Shown: positions 1 to 10,643 of the stretch, piece after piece
How positions within the stretch are numbered: the stretch's first letter is position 1
How the letters are laid out: every line of letters starts with the position of its first letter
Assembly (NCBI GenBank): GCA_947095585.1
Contig: OX352761.1
Span: forward strand, 110,223,890-110,287,889
Direction of reading: 5' to 3'
Length of the DNA: 64,000 nt
Origin: Nephrocerus scutellatus
Lineage: Eukaryota; Arthropoda; Insecta; Diptera; Pipunculidae
Notes under the pieces: model-generated
The model's database searches: none
What the model was told of the DNA's origin: nothing
Seen by the model: only the letters and a program-made list of their open reading frames with translations
Program-made: the position numbers and the translations under genes

Positions 1-7
1 GATGCTG

Positions 8-102
8 CCCTATTCATCTATACATTTGACTCATTCCGAGCTCTACTTGGGCTAAACGACGGCGACCGCAATATCTCACACCATCCACCTATGGTTATAA
101 TA
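8..102 (+). repeat. Short dispersed repeat, copy 1
   Basis: This ~95-bp segment recurs in the same orientation at 2039-2131. Both copies share CCTATTCATCTAT, a CTCATTC(C/A) block, GGCGACCG and CAATATCTCACACCATCCACC. The two copies bracket a ~1.9 kb block that contains the Jockey-type LINE fragment. Identity is imperfect, so the pair is old. They could be terminal pieces of an unrecognised element. I see no coding in the copies. Confidence 0.7.
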
Positions 103-606
103 CAAATATAAAGTAGGATTTTCTGACGAAAAAAGTTCAATTTAGATGAACCGGATGGCTATAACTTTTATCTCCACAATCTAAGTAAAAGGGAGCTATT
201 TTTAAACTGATATCATAGCAGAAAATGGGGTGCTATTCCAGTTATTCGAACTTCCTCCGTATTGCACATCAAAGGTCATGTCATGTCTTTCGCGAAGCAT
301 TAAGTGGTGGTTTTTTTTTCAGCTTTAGTTGCTTCAGGTGATTGGCACTTCGATTCACAGGACGATGGTAAATTTACTTGTAGTAACACAAGCTGCTTCT
401 CTAGTTTAAGCTGTCGAAATAGCTAAATTGGAGACAAGTATGAAAATTTTTCGTTTTTCCGTTGCTGTAAGGGCCGTGAAAACATTTCCTTTGTAATTTT
501 TGTCGTACATTTTCGGATCCTTTAAATAATTGCCAACAGCATGATTTAAGAATACTATTAGATCTTAGAAATTTAATTTTCTTTCAAAAAAGCCCAACAG
601 TAAGCT
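103..606. other. AT-rich stretch, no feature seen
   Basis: Homopolymer T and A runs only. No open frame, tRNA-like fold or transposon motif was recognised. Confidence 0.5.
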
Positions 607-664
607 TGTAGCTGGACGCGTTCAAGAGTTATATGGTGTGAAGTCATGTACGGGCAACAGTACG
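607..664 (+). repeat. 58-bp direct repeat, copy 1
   Basis: A 58-bp unit beginning TGTAGCT and ending AGTACG is repeated at 937-994 in the same orientation with about ten differences. The spacing is 330 bp. It may mark a decayed tandem duplication. No coding is seen. Confidence 0.7.
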
Positions 665-936
665 TTTTCGTTCATTTAACAAACTTTTATTATTAACCCT
701 GCTCCTGTTGACCGAATGCATAAATATTGTGAGATGGATTTCTAGAAAATTGAATAGGCTTTAATATTGCATTTGTCAAAAAAAAATTATTTATCCGAGA
801 ACAATTTTCGAAATGTTTCCATTTAAAAATAAAATTTAAAAAAATAAAAAACATTTTTGAAGATTGACGACGTTTATATCGGTAAGGTTTTCAAGAATTT
901 ACAAAAATGTAAATTATTTAAACTTAAAAAAACACC

Positions 937-994
937 TGTAGCTAGAAGCGTTCAAGAATTACATGGTGTGAAGTGATGTAAGGTCAAAAGTACG
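937..994 (+). repeat. 58-bp direct repeat, copy 2
   Basis: Second copy of the unit at 607-664. The bases between the copies are AT-rich and do not clearly match each other, so only this block was duplicated or has survived. Confidence 0.7.
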
Positions 995-1109
995 TCTCTT
1001 CACATTAAAACGCTACGTACACCGCAGGGGTTGAAAATGGACCCACTCCCTCCCATTACGATTTTTTTTCACGAAATTAACCAAGGAATCATCAACTTTA
1101 TGTATTTGC

Positions 1110-1956
1110 CACCTTAACAGATACACCCTGTATACATCAGATCTTCCGATGGACAACAACTTGACCATCTCTACATTTGCGGCCCACACTGCGATACTAA
1201 GCACCCAAGAATAGCTTCTCTTGACCTAAATAACTACTTAAAGCGACTCGAACTGTGGTTAACCACTTGGAGAATATTATAAGTGAACGAGACGAAAAGT
1301 ACCCACATCCCTTTTGCCCTCAGGCAAGAGGAATGTCCACCTATTACTCTCAACAGCATACTAATTCCTCAAAGTAAAGATGTGAAGTACCCCGTTATCC
1401 GCCCTGACAGACGGCTTACCTGGAGAAAACACATTAAGTCTAAGCGCAATCAAGTCAAACTTAAATTTTACAAAATGCACTGGATACTCAACAAACCCTC
1501 TACTCTCAGTCTAGATAACAAAATACTTCTCTATAAAGCAATCATCAATCCAATATGAACATATGGCATACAGCTCTGGGGCTCAGCAAGCACTTCAAAT
1601 CTAGAAGTCTTGCAACGGTTTCAGTCCAGAATCCTAAGAATAATTACGGTACTTTAGAAACTCCCTACTGCATAGAGATCTAAGTATCCCGACTATCACA
1701 GAAGAAATCAACATTCAAAAACTGAAGTATACCTTAAAACTTAACTTCTTTCATCGTAACTTCCTTATTAGTAAACTTCTACATCAGCATGTGCCGCACA
1801 GGCTGAAGAGATTTAAAAGCATAATTGTAACCAATCACAATGTTTAGTTCCAACTAAACTATATTGTACTTAATTTTAGTCCTAAGATTATATTACATCT
1901 ATTAGTTCCTAAACTGGAAGATCCAATATCTAAATAAATAACAAAAAAAAACTTTT
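1110..1956 (+). mobile_element. Jockey-type LINE, 3' fragment (RT C-terminus and 3' end)
   Basis: Translation gives the end of a non-LTR reverse transcriptase. A decayed catalytic block reads STFAAHTAILS, where the family has FADD-type residues. From about 1283 the C-terminal connection region follows, with a DRRLTWRKHIKSKRNQ block, a LYKAIINPI block and then TYGIQLWGSAS. The TYGIQLWG arrangement is characteristic of the Jockey clade. Both catalytic aspartates are lost and several stops and frame changes separate the blocks, so the copy is dead. It ends in AATAAATAAC plus a run of A near 1956, as expected for a poly(A)-tailed LINE. The 5' part (endonuclease, early RT) is missing. Confidence 0.85.
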
Positions 1957-2038
1957 CAACAATAAGTAGGACACCTGTTAGCACAAGTTTTTGGGCGATA
2001 GAGTTACCGAATTAAATTGTGATTTGTGGGAACATCAA

Positions 2039-2131
2039 TCCTATTCATCTATATTTGGCTCATTCAGTGCTCCACTTTGGCTAAATGGCGGCGACCGGCA
2101 ATATCTCACACCATCCACCTAAGGTTATAAT
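2039..2131 (+). repeat. Short dispersed repeat, copy 2
   Basis: Same orientation as the copy at 8-102. It lies just downstream of the Jockey-type 3' end. It keeps the CAATATCTCACACCATCCACC core. Confidence 0.7.
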
Positions 2132-4005
2132 TCATACAATTCTGATTTAAGTGAAAATAGTGCGCCGTTAAAACTGTTAATATATATACACATCAGGAAT
2201 GGCTTTATGAAAAGCCAAATTTATTGCTTAACCAATTGAATCAATTTCAACGGAATTTTTCACCTTCAGTGTTTTGCTGGTTTTTCATTTAAAACATGGA
2301 ATAAAAAATGCACATGCATATGTAAGCATAGTCTATCATAGATAGAACATTCCAATGAAATGTTCATTTTCTAAAAATTAGGTCTTCGATATAAAACTAC
2401 TTGCCAAAGTTTTGGTTGATATCCTTTACAAGTACTTTGTATAATATATGACTGGAGCAAACTGTTAGTCTGTAAGGTTTTACGTGTTTATTCTTTGTTC
2501 ATATATACAAGAGTATCAATGTCCTTATAACCTAGTTGTACTGTAAAACGAGGTAACTGAAATAAAAAATACTGTTTTCCTTGTGTTTCCTTGACAGTCG
2601 CACATTTACAAAGTCCTTTGTTCCATTTTCTTGTAAATATGCATAGATTCGTTTGCATACCGGCGATTGCGAATCACCGCTTTTTGCGGCTTTTCAATTT
2701 CAAATATTTCATTCACTTTTCAAATTATTTATTTTATAAAACACAACCACTTTGCTGTACCAAAGTGAATGGACACTTTGGCATGGTGGAAAATTCATAA
2801 ACATAAAAAAATGGATACACAGATACGACGACTATTGAGGACAAAGTAGCATATCGATTTAAGTTTTTTTTATTCTGCTCGATTTTTTGTTCCTTCTACA
2901 TAGTTGTACTTCTTTCTTTCTTTCATGCAAGTTGCCTTTTATCATCGTTATCCTTTTTACACCCTACTCCGAAGTGAGGGTATATTAGTGTTCGTACTCA
3001 TTTTGGAATCTTCTCTATTGGACAAATGGAATAAATGATTGTGCAATTCAGTAGTCGATTGAATCATTTCCATAATAAGCCATTAGTCAAATATCATTTT
3101 GTTGACATTATCGTTTGTTTATCAGATCATTACCTCCTACTTGCTCGATTTTGTTAGCACAATGTAAGAACATAAAAACCAATATAGGAGTAATATCTAG
3201 GACAACAATATCCTGCATTTTTTTATTAAATTCTTTCACAACTCATCTCAGCTGCTATTACTATCGACACAAAACAGGATTATTCGCTTTCATGTCCTTG
3301 TTTGCGTTTCGGTTATTTGCAGAATTTTGCATCAAACAATTTGCCTGATTGAGACAAAAACTGACATCAAGGATATTCCTTCCTATATAGAACCTATGTA
3401 TGGATAGTATTGTAGTACGCGACGACAGACAATCTACGGCGAAAGACTTTGTCCATTTTGCTTTGTATTTCCTTTCGAGCAAACACCAAAGAACTATGCG
3501 GTCTGTTATGTTATGTGTCATATATACGGCGACTACGTAGCCAACTTTTTATGAATGCCAACATTCAGATGGAAATTAATTTTTTTCCTGCTGCTGCTTT
3601 TGTTCAAATGAAAAACGAATGGGTATATGGGGTGAAATGGTTTTTGAGAAAATTGATTATGCCGAATTTCTGATAAATTTATTGCAGCACACACATAACT
3701 TTCATCGATATGGTAATGGGATTATGAATTGAGGACACAACGGAGTCTGAAGTGGGGCCAATTGTCATTCGACTCATGGATCGATCTGGCGATGTTTTTT
3801 ATCGTTGGTCCATTTTCAATTTTCATCGCCACAATGATTAGAAAACTTAAACCAGAAAGACGGTGGTGGGATCTTTTGCGGTAGGCCAGGGCGACTTACT
3901 GGGTATAGATTATAGAGCAATTAAAGATAAATGATAAAAGATAACAGTTTAATTAAAAACAGATCATTGTCAGTTGTCATTGTTGTTTATACATAACATC
4001 ATTGC
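2132..4005. other. Intergenic, no gene recognised
   Basis: AT-rich DNA. Several 60-110 codon open frames occur on both strands, but they overlap one another, lack family similarity and show no splice-flanked exon structure. I read them as chance. Confidence 0.5.
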
Positions 4006-4007
4006 CA

Positions 4008-4190
4008 ACGGAGAACGCCCTAAATGGCTTGCGTCACGGCAATAAGGTGGGCTATGCCCTTTATTAAAATTAAAAATAAAATAAAAATCGAAGGAATGTG
4101 ATTTACAATATATCACATTCCTCACGTTTGTAGCTGGTTTCAAAACTACAAAAAACCTTGACGAAGAAAATATTACAAATTTAACAACAA
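4008..4190 (-). mobile_element. LINE family C 3' UTR fragment
   Basis: This matches the 3' UTR of the LINE at 49519-51876 (reverse complement) and the insert at 11742-12026. The shared landmarks on the + strand are TTGCGTCACGGCAATAAG, AAATCGAAGGAATGTGATTT and CACGTTTGTAGC. An internal segment present in the other two copies is deleted here, and the match resumes at AAAACTACAAAAAACCTTGA. It lies immediately next to the minus-strand LINE at 4204-6070, so the two may form one chimeric insertion or two adjacent ones. Confidence 0.8.
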
Positions 4191-4203
4191 AGATTATAAA
4201 TAA

Positions 4204-4620
4204 TAAGAATGTTATGGTCAATGCTATCGAAGGCATCGCCGATATCGAGAAGAATAAGAACTGTGACCCTACCATATGGTCCATATGCTTCCGAACCAAC
4301 TCAGTAGTATCGATAATAGTAGAGATAGTACTGTGAAACTTCCTAAAGCCGCTCTGAAATTGGCTAAGTAATCAATTTTCGAGATATGTTGTTAATTGGT
4401 CTTTGATAAGACGCTCACAGATCTTGGATATGGCCGGGAGGATACTAATGGTCCTCAAGTTAGTAATTACATTAGAATTACCCTTTTTTGGGATGGAAAT
4501 AGCATGAGCCCTCTTCCAAGCTAATGGAAACAACGAGGAAGTCAACACGCTATTAATAATGTGAAGAATATGACGTGAGTATAACGAAAAGACCAATTTA
4601 TTGAATTGGATGGGTACCTT
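4204..4620 (-). repeat. Truncated second copy of LINE-internal tandem duplication
   Basis: The 417 bp here align with 4881-5295 at a fixed offset of about 675 bp. Shared + strand blocks include AAGAATGTTATGGTCAATGC, TTCCAAGCTAATGGAAACAA and CGAGGAAGTCAACACGCT. Divergence between copies is noticeable, so the duplication is not recent. Confidence 0.85.
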
Positions 4621-4880
4621 AGAGACCCGAGTGAAGTAGCTGAACTTCACCAGCAAAGAGGTGGACTTGCGAAAAACGGGGTATAAGAGGAAGATCACTT
4701 ATAAAGAGAGAAAAAATCAGGGGACCCATAATTGTACCTTGAGGGATGCCTTTCTGCAAGGTCAAGAAGGAGGAATAAACCTCCCCCACTGAGACAAACT
4801 GGAACCTATTGGTCAAGTATGAGTGAACTAGGTTGACAGCCGAGCTAGACAAATTAAAATGCGAGGAAAGCTTGAATAAA

Positions 4881-5295
4881 AGAATGTTATGGTCAATGCT
4901 ATCGAAGGCATCGCTGAAATCGAGAAGAATAAGAACTGTGACCTTACCATGGTCCATATTCTTCTGAGCCAACTCAGTAATATCCATAATAGTAGAGGTA
5001 GTACTGTGAAACTTTCTTAAGCCGCTCTGAAATTGCCTAAGTAAGGATCCATTTTCGAGATATTTTGTTAATTGGTCTTAAATAAGACACTCACAAACCT
5101 TGACTAGAGCCGGGAGGATGCTAATGGTCCTCAAGTTAAGAATTACATTAGAATTACCTTTTTTGGGATGGGAATAACACGAGATTTCTTCCAAGCTAAT
5201 GGAAACAACGAGGAAGTCAACACGCTGTTAATAATGTGACGAATATGACGTGAGTATAACGAAAAGACCAATATAATGAACTTGATGGGTACCTT
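4881..5295 (-). repeat. First copy of LINE-internal tandem duplication
   Basis: Partner of 4204-4620. On the minus strand it encodes the early RT region (KVPIKF, SLFPLAWKKS, IPIPKK). The surrounding order shows a direct duplication of about 675 bp, with the second copy shortened. Confidence 0.85.
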
Positions 5296-6154
5296 ATCAG
5301 GTACAATAGCATTTGACTTAATAGTAGAAACTTCATGCCATAATTCTTCAAGGGAAACATTGCGAAATGAAAAGGAATTGGAATTATTTGACAAGGTAAC
5401 ATGACTAGTGGCAGGGTTTAGGGATTGTTGAATCTAAGCAAAATATGCATTAATAATGTCCGGATAGAGTTCACAAGGGCCAAAATAGGAGGCCTTGCAG
5501 ATACCAATGTCTCTAACCTTTCGCCAGAGAGACCTGGGTTGTTGATAAACCATGAAATAACATGAACTAAATTTCCTCTTAAATCTCCTGATAGCGGAGG
5601 TCACTTGTTTACGGAGTCTGAAAAAAGTCCGCCATCTGCCGATGAAGGCACGAAATGTCAGGTCCCTCAAGGATCTGGCTTTAATAATCTATGGCGAATT
5701 CCACGGGCAAGGTTTAGTATTAATAATCTTTGTTCGGAGTGGAACATGTGTATTGTACAAAGCCAGTATGAAGAAACCAATAATGGCAACCTACTTACTC
5801 GTGTCGGGGGTAGATAAAATTCTATTTAGTTCGTCGTAGTTGATATAGTGAGACTTAATATCGACACCCTAATAATCTCTAAAACAAAATGATGAACAAG
5901 TTTTATGTTTTGGCAGGCAAAGGGTGGTATATAAAAGGGTACGGCGCGATATCGAGGGAACCCAAAGTTGGTCAGCAGGGCAACCAAGTAAGGATGGGTC
6001 ACGATGATGTCAATCCGAGAAAAACTATTCCCGAAGGAGTCAAAATGGGACGGCTTATCAAGATCCAAAATAAAGCACCCAATCCAAAATAAAGTACCCA
6101 AAAAACAAAGTAAATAAATTAATAATTTACTTAAAAAAACAAATTCCTTACATT

Positions 6155-6299
6155 TCCGTGTATCTTGCGTAATTTTCTTGATTTCAAGCCACACGTCTTT
6201 GGTTGATATTTTAAATGAATCGCATCCACGTACTTCATCGCGGTCGGTGAAAACACTGAGAGACATTTTCTCAATTACGTTGTATGCTTCATGCACTTT
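6155..6299 (-). other. Exon-like open segment of unknown origin
   Basis: The minus-strand frame from an ATG at about 6296 gives roughly 48 residues of varied, protein-like composition (MHEAYNVIEKMSLSVF, then KDVWLEIKKITQD). It is followed by a GTAAGG that could be a splice donor near 6154. No family was recognised and no partner exon was found. It may be a scrap of host exon, a transposon ORF or chance. Confidence 0.2.
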
Positions 6300-6475
6300 T
6301 TATTAGGAGGTTAATAAGTATAGATCCACGTTGATGATCGAGTCAGGCCATAAGATACCGTATTCTTCATAAAATTTGGGATTTTTGTTTTTTTTTTGTA
6401 TTTGTAACCCTTCCGGTATCACAGTCATAAAGGAAGACCGATTTAACGCTTAATATATGCGGTAGGATTTATGGA

Positions 6476-6645
6476 ACACGACAGCGAGGCCGGCCAATCC
6501 TACGCTGGAAGGATAGCGTAGACCAGGACGCCCAGAGTTTAGGGATGCCAAACCGGATGACATCGGCTCGAAATCGGGACCGGTGGAGAGACTTTTTGCG
6601 GAAGGCTAGGACCGGATCCCGGTTGTAGAGCCAAATATGATGATG
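6476..6645 (+). mobile_element. RTE-type LINE 3' terminus
   Basis: The + strand frame reads RGRPILRWKDSVDQDAQSLG, then ARNRDRWRDFLRKARTGSRL and stop. This is the C-terminal signature of RTE-like endonuclease-RT elements. The 3' tail is GAGCCAAATATGATGATGAT. The same tail occurs at 56700-56740, and the tail also occurs in the internally deleted copy near 26385. It is a 5'-truncated dead copy, but this stretch itself has no stop. Confidence 0.85.
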
Positions 6646-7655
6646 ATACGGGCGCGTTTCGCTGTCCGCACAACCAGTTAGCACTATTACGCTCGACATG
6701 CTCTCATTCTAGACTAAAGATTTAGACGATTCATGAAAACATAACTTTAAGAAGAGTGCATTGGGCACATTGAACTGGGGCTCCAACCCTTTCCAAAATA
6801 TGACGGGATAATGTCCGTATGTTAAATGTAAAGGGCTACTTAACAGTTAATGAAAACATGCGATTTAGAAAAAAATGTGTATAGTCGCCCCTGGCTTTAA
6901 GTATCCTTATTTTAAAAAATATGGCGGTTCTTTTTTTTTGTTTAATACCAAACAGGTGTTCCAAATCGTAGGACGCTATTAGTTAAAAATTCTGGAAGGA
7001 TCATTAGAACTTTTGCTCAGCCCTTGACCCGCCAAGTGTCATCTGACCACTTCCCAAGACTATGACTAAACCTACTCATTATGGTATAAAAAACCTATGG
7101 AAAGTTTAAAATCATTATATAAACGGAGTGGAAGTGGTATAAAGAACAAACATACAGACATACAGAGTTTCGGTTTTATATAGAAGATACTTTACCATAT
7201 AACGAGTTTTTCAATTGGGACGCCCCATTTTTCAAATAGGATTTCTCGGATATGCGTATAGCTAGCTGCGGTTTTTTTTTTGATATTTTAACAACTCTAT
7301 ATATGCAATTTATTTATAATATGAACAGTATAATTACTTTATCGCAAAGCGAGGCAAGGGCAAGGAAAAATTATTCATACACACATGAAATGGCCAAAGG
7401 CTTAAATTCAATGTTTTTCATATGTGCATAGAAAATCGCATGCTTCAAAAGCGTTTTCCTCCGAACATAACAACAGTCTTGATTTTACTACCTAATTTTT
7501 AACGTTCTACTTGTTTAGAGAAGATCACAATAGAATTAATGTGAGGTCATATCGCTAACACTTACTTCCGCTTATATCTTATAAAACAATTACAGAACAG
7601 AAGTAAAATGATAATTATAAAAGTATTTGGCATTGGTACAGCATTAATTGAAAAT
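6646..7655. other. Intergenic, no gene recognised
   Basis: AT-rich DNA with short ACATACAGACATACAGAG-like repeats near 7150. No coding or RNA feature is seen. Confidence 0.5.
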
Positions 7656-7660
7656 TAAAT

Positions 7661-7935
7661 TGGCCCGGGCACAGAAGCCTGAGATACGCCGTGTGAAAGC
7701 TGACGAAAAGAAGAAATTTGCTGAATTGTGGTTTATTAGTCAAACAAGCTCTGGACCGAGCACAGAACCCTGAGTTACACCGTGTGAAAGCTCACGAAAA
7801 GAAGAAATTTTCTGAATTGTGCTTTAATAGTCAAACAAGCTCTGGACCGAGCACAGAGCCCTGAGCTACACCGTGTGAAAGCTGACGAAAAGAAGAAATT
7901 TGCTGAAGCGTGAAGCGTCAAACAAGCTCAAAAAG
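7661..7935 (-). repeat. 91-bp tandem repeat (3 units) derived from a LINE RT motif
   Basis: Three head-to-tail units have the landmark GCACAGA(A/G) at 7669, 7760 and 7851, giving a period of exactly 91 bp. On the minus strand each unit encodes SSFR(Q/E)LSHGV(S/T)Q(G/A)SV(L/P)GPEL or a close variant, which is the RT motif (GVPQGSVLGP type) of non-LTR elements. The last unit is truncated. The rest of the parent element is not present around the array. Confidence 0.85.
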
Positions 7936-10145
7936 TTCATTGGAGGTCAGAGAGGAATTTCCATTAACTCTGACTTTAATTTTCAAAAGCTGGTATTTAA
8001 GAGAGTAAGATGCCCAAGGAGAACTATAGACAAATCATGTTTGACAAGACTTTGAAGATGTTATCTGTAATTTTGAGAAAGGCACCTTACTTAACTTTAC
8101 TATTCCATCTGTTGACAATGACAAGTCATATGCCAAACATTTTACCGTTTTGACATCGAACACAATTAACTTGTCCAAACTAAAAAGAACAATTGAAGCG
8201 TACGAAAATTAATCACCCCAGCTTCGAAGCCAACGTTTGAAGTTTGCCATAATTTGAATTTTCATGGTAAGCTCCATCATTCCATAATGCCCATCCCCCT
8301 TTACATTGAAATTCCATCTTTTGGAATCATCAGTGCGAAACGATGAACAAAATTCCTACCGCTGAGGCTAAATGGTAACCACATTTCGTTTATTTGATTT
8401 ATTTATCTTTCCCACATTGACATGCTCCGATGGAACGAACCATCAATGTGTCATCAAGACAAATTAAATTCCATACCATCTGGATGGAACTCCGTCACGA
8501 CTGACCATTGATCCTCAATGTTCTGTGCTCACTCAGCTTACAGTCAATCCTAATACCAAATCAATAACCAAATCGAATGCAATTCGAATTTCAATTTGAA
8601 TTTCAGCACAAAAATCAAATAATAATTCGAAAATGGAATTAAGGAGGTTCAAACGGCGTATCAGATATTTTCCTTTTCCGCTCGATAGGTCGATGTGGTT
8701 ATGCCACTGAATTGGCAATGGTAATGGTAATGGCTCAATCGCATGTGAATGGTAGTATGTATATGCATCTTAATCGTTTCAAAATGAAAATTCCTGAACA
8801 ATCAATTTTGTGTCCATCTGACCACGAGGGTCGGCCAAACGTGATCAGTGGCGGTGACATTTAAATATAATCCTTTGCCACTCATCTGTATCTACCACGT
8901 TATTATCATGTCTAGAATGTCTGAGCTTGTAGAGTCAAATAAGCGTCCGATTAAATTGAATTGTTCATGAGTCCGAGTTTGAGTTTCACGTGTACAGGAC
9001 GAAATATTTGTGGAAAATATTTTCATTCGCTTTATTGGATTGATATTCCTCACGATATGATGACGACGATGATGAGGCAAGCAGAATGTGATAGGAATAC
9101 CAGCATTTATGATGAGTGACTAAAGTCTAGCATACGGCGCTAACGAAGTTTTGTAATTTGTGCTCCTGGAGGAAGAGAAGCATGAATGCCACAAGAAACA
9201 TACCAGTCTGTAAGTGCACTGCCGTGCGATATTTCCTCAATATCCTCTTTACCAACTGGAACACATATTGAATTCCTAACTAAATGCTGGTTAGCTGCTT
9301 ACACATGCGCATTGTCATATCATGGGTCGTCAGTACGCTTTTCTGGTTTACATATCACAAAAATTTATAACAGTCTAATATGAATATAACGACAGGCAAC
9401 CTAGTTGACCATGTGCGATCATAAATCATACCTACACACACACATAGAAGTCAAGGATGGGCGAGTATTTTTCCAGTTTAATGGTAAAATGAAAATTTTC
9501 CAATTTTTCAAAAGATGCTTTGTATGCAAATATTCAATGCAACGCATGTTCCAAATGGATGGAGCGACGAATAACAGTAGAGAATAGATTTAATGTGTTA
9601 AGGTTGAGCTCTAACTCCGGCTGAGGTTGGTGCTTTAACTCCAACAGATGGTGTAATAGCAATGTTTCAGTCTCTATCCCCTTATTGTATAGTACAAAAT
9701 TTTCCAAAGTACGCATTGTAAGAATGGTTTGGTCGATCACATATTGTCTGCTGTAAATGTCCTTGCTACGCAAATAAATAGTCGATTTCGATGCAGTGGG
9801 ATTATATTAGCGATTAAGTGCTTTACACGAGAGTTGTACTTGAAAATTTTTCGGATTGAAGTTAATTTAAAGGATCCATCAGAGTGTCATAAGATCTCTT
9901 ATGAGCTTAATAGTGAGTGTAAGGGTGAACTTAGCAAGATAAACACTTCAGTGTGTGTAGTAGCTAACTATGAGAGAAATTAGTCTTTCATTATTGACCA
10001 TCAAGATAAAAATCAAAAACAAGTGAATGTAAAAAAAAACTTCGTTCAAACTTTTATGTATACACGAAACCCGCCACACAGTCCCTTTAGGTTTTAATTA
10101 GGTTGTTCAAATTATTTTCTTTATTCCACGCTGCACACGTGCCGC
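7936..10145. other. Intergenic, no gene recognised
   Basis: AT-rich DNA. Open frames of 60-85 codons are present on both strands but mutually overlapping and unlike known families. There is a small GGTAATGGTAATGG simple repeat near 8720. Confidence 0.5.
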
Positions 10146-10149
10146 ACGC

Positions 10150-10643
10150 GATTCATGACACGCGTCAAACGCGAGTTTTATTTTCGCCAAAATCGCTCTT
10201 CAGGTGAACTCATGACGTGCGTGACGCATTGTTGGGAGCGAAGCATTGAAAATCTAGGTGAATCAAGCGTCGTATCCCTGGATATTTCAAAGGCTTTTGA
10301 TAGAGTATGGCATGATTGTATTATGAATAAGATTCGTTCGCTCAACCTAGATACCTCTCTCATTGCATGGATTGAGGATTATTAATGGAACCGTAAACGG
10401 TATATCTTCAGCCTCACATGGTATCAATGACCTGTTGTCTTCTACAATCTGTGATATCCATTTATTTGTTGATGATACAACGCCACAGGCAAATTTCGCT
10501 TAATTGATTCCCGTGAATTAATGAATTCGGCTATTCTGTTGAACATTCAAGTCATCCTTGATTGGGACAGATATAATAGGGTGGAATTTAACCCAAATAA
10601 ATTCCAGGCTAGTCTTTTTTCTTAGAAGAGCGTTCAACATTGC
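10150..10643 (+). mobile_element. LINE family C fragment (RT, internally deleted)
   Basis: Closely related to the LINE at 49519-51876. The + strand gives RQNRSSGELMTC, then VVSLDISKAFDRVWHDC and LIAWIEDY, aligned residue for residue with the better copy. The region for the GVPQGS motif is missing. The text jumps from TCACATGGTATCAATG directly to ACCTGTTGTC, whereas the other copy has about 57 more bases bounded by ATCAA on both sides. The catalytic FADD-type box reads FVDD. The 3' boundary at about 10643 abuts the minus-strand gypsy RT. Confidence 0.85.

Larger units (their letters stand above)
4204..6070 (-). mobile_element. LINE (endonuclease-RT) with internal 675-bp duplication
   Basis: Read on the minus strand. 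From about 6060 there are endonuclease C-terminal remnants (SFSRIDIIVTH, VDIKSHYINYDELNRIL), then a linker (5670-5434) with LWRKVRDIGI. RT follows with ILLDFSDAFDSIDHNILL, GIPQGTIMGPLIFSLFISDL and a ruined catalytic box LFAGEV, where FADD-like residues are expected. After the catalytic box (about 4620) the sequence jumps back and repeats the RT start (KVPIQFN, then SLFPLAW and SIPKKGN) already read at 5295-4881. The second copy is cut at 4204. Multiple frameshifts are present. The clade is a CR1/L2/Jockey-like APE-type non-LTR element, not resolved further. Confidence 0.85.
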
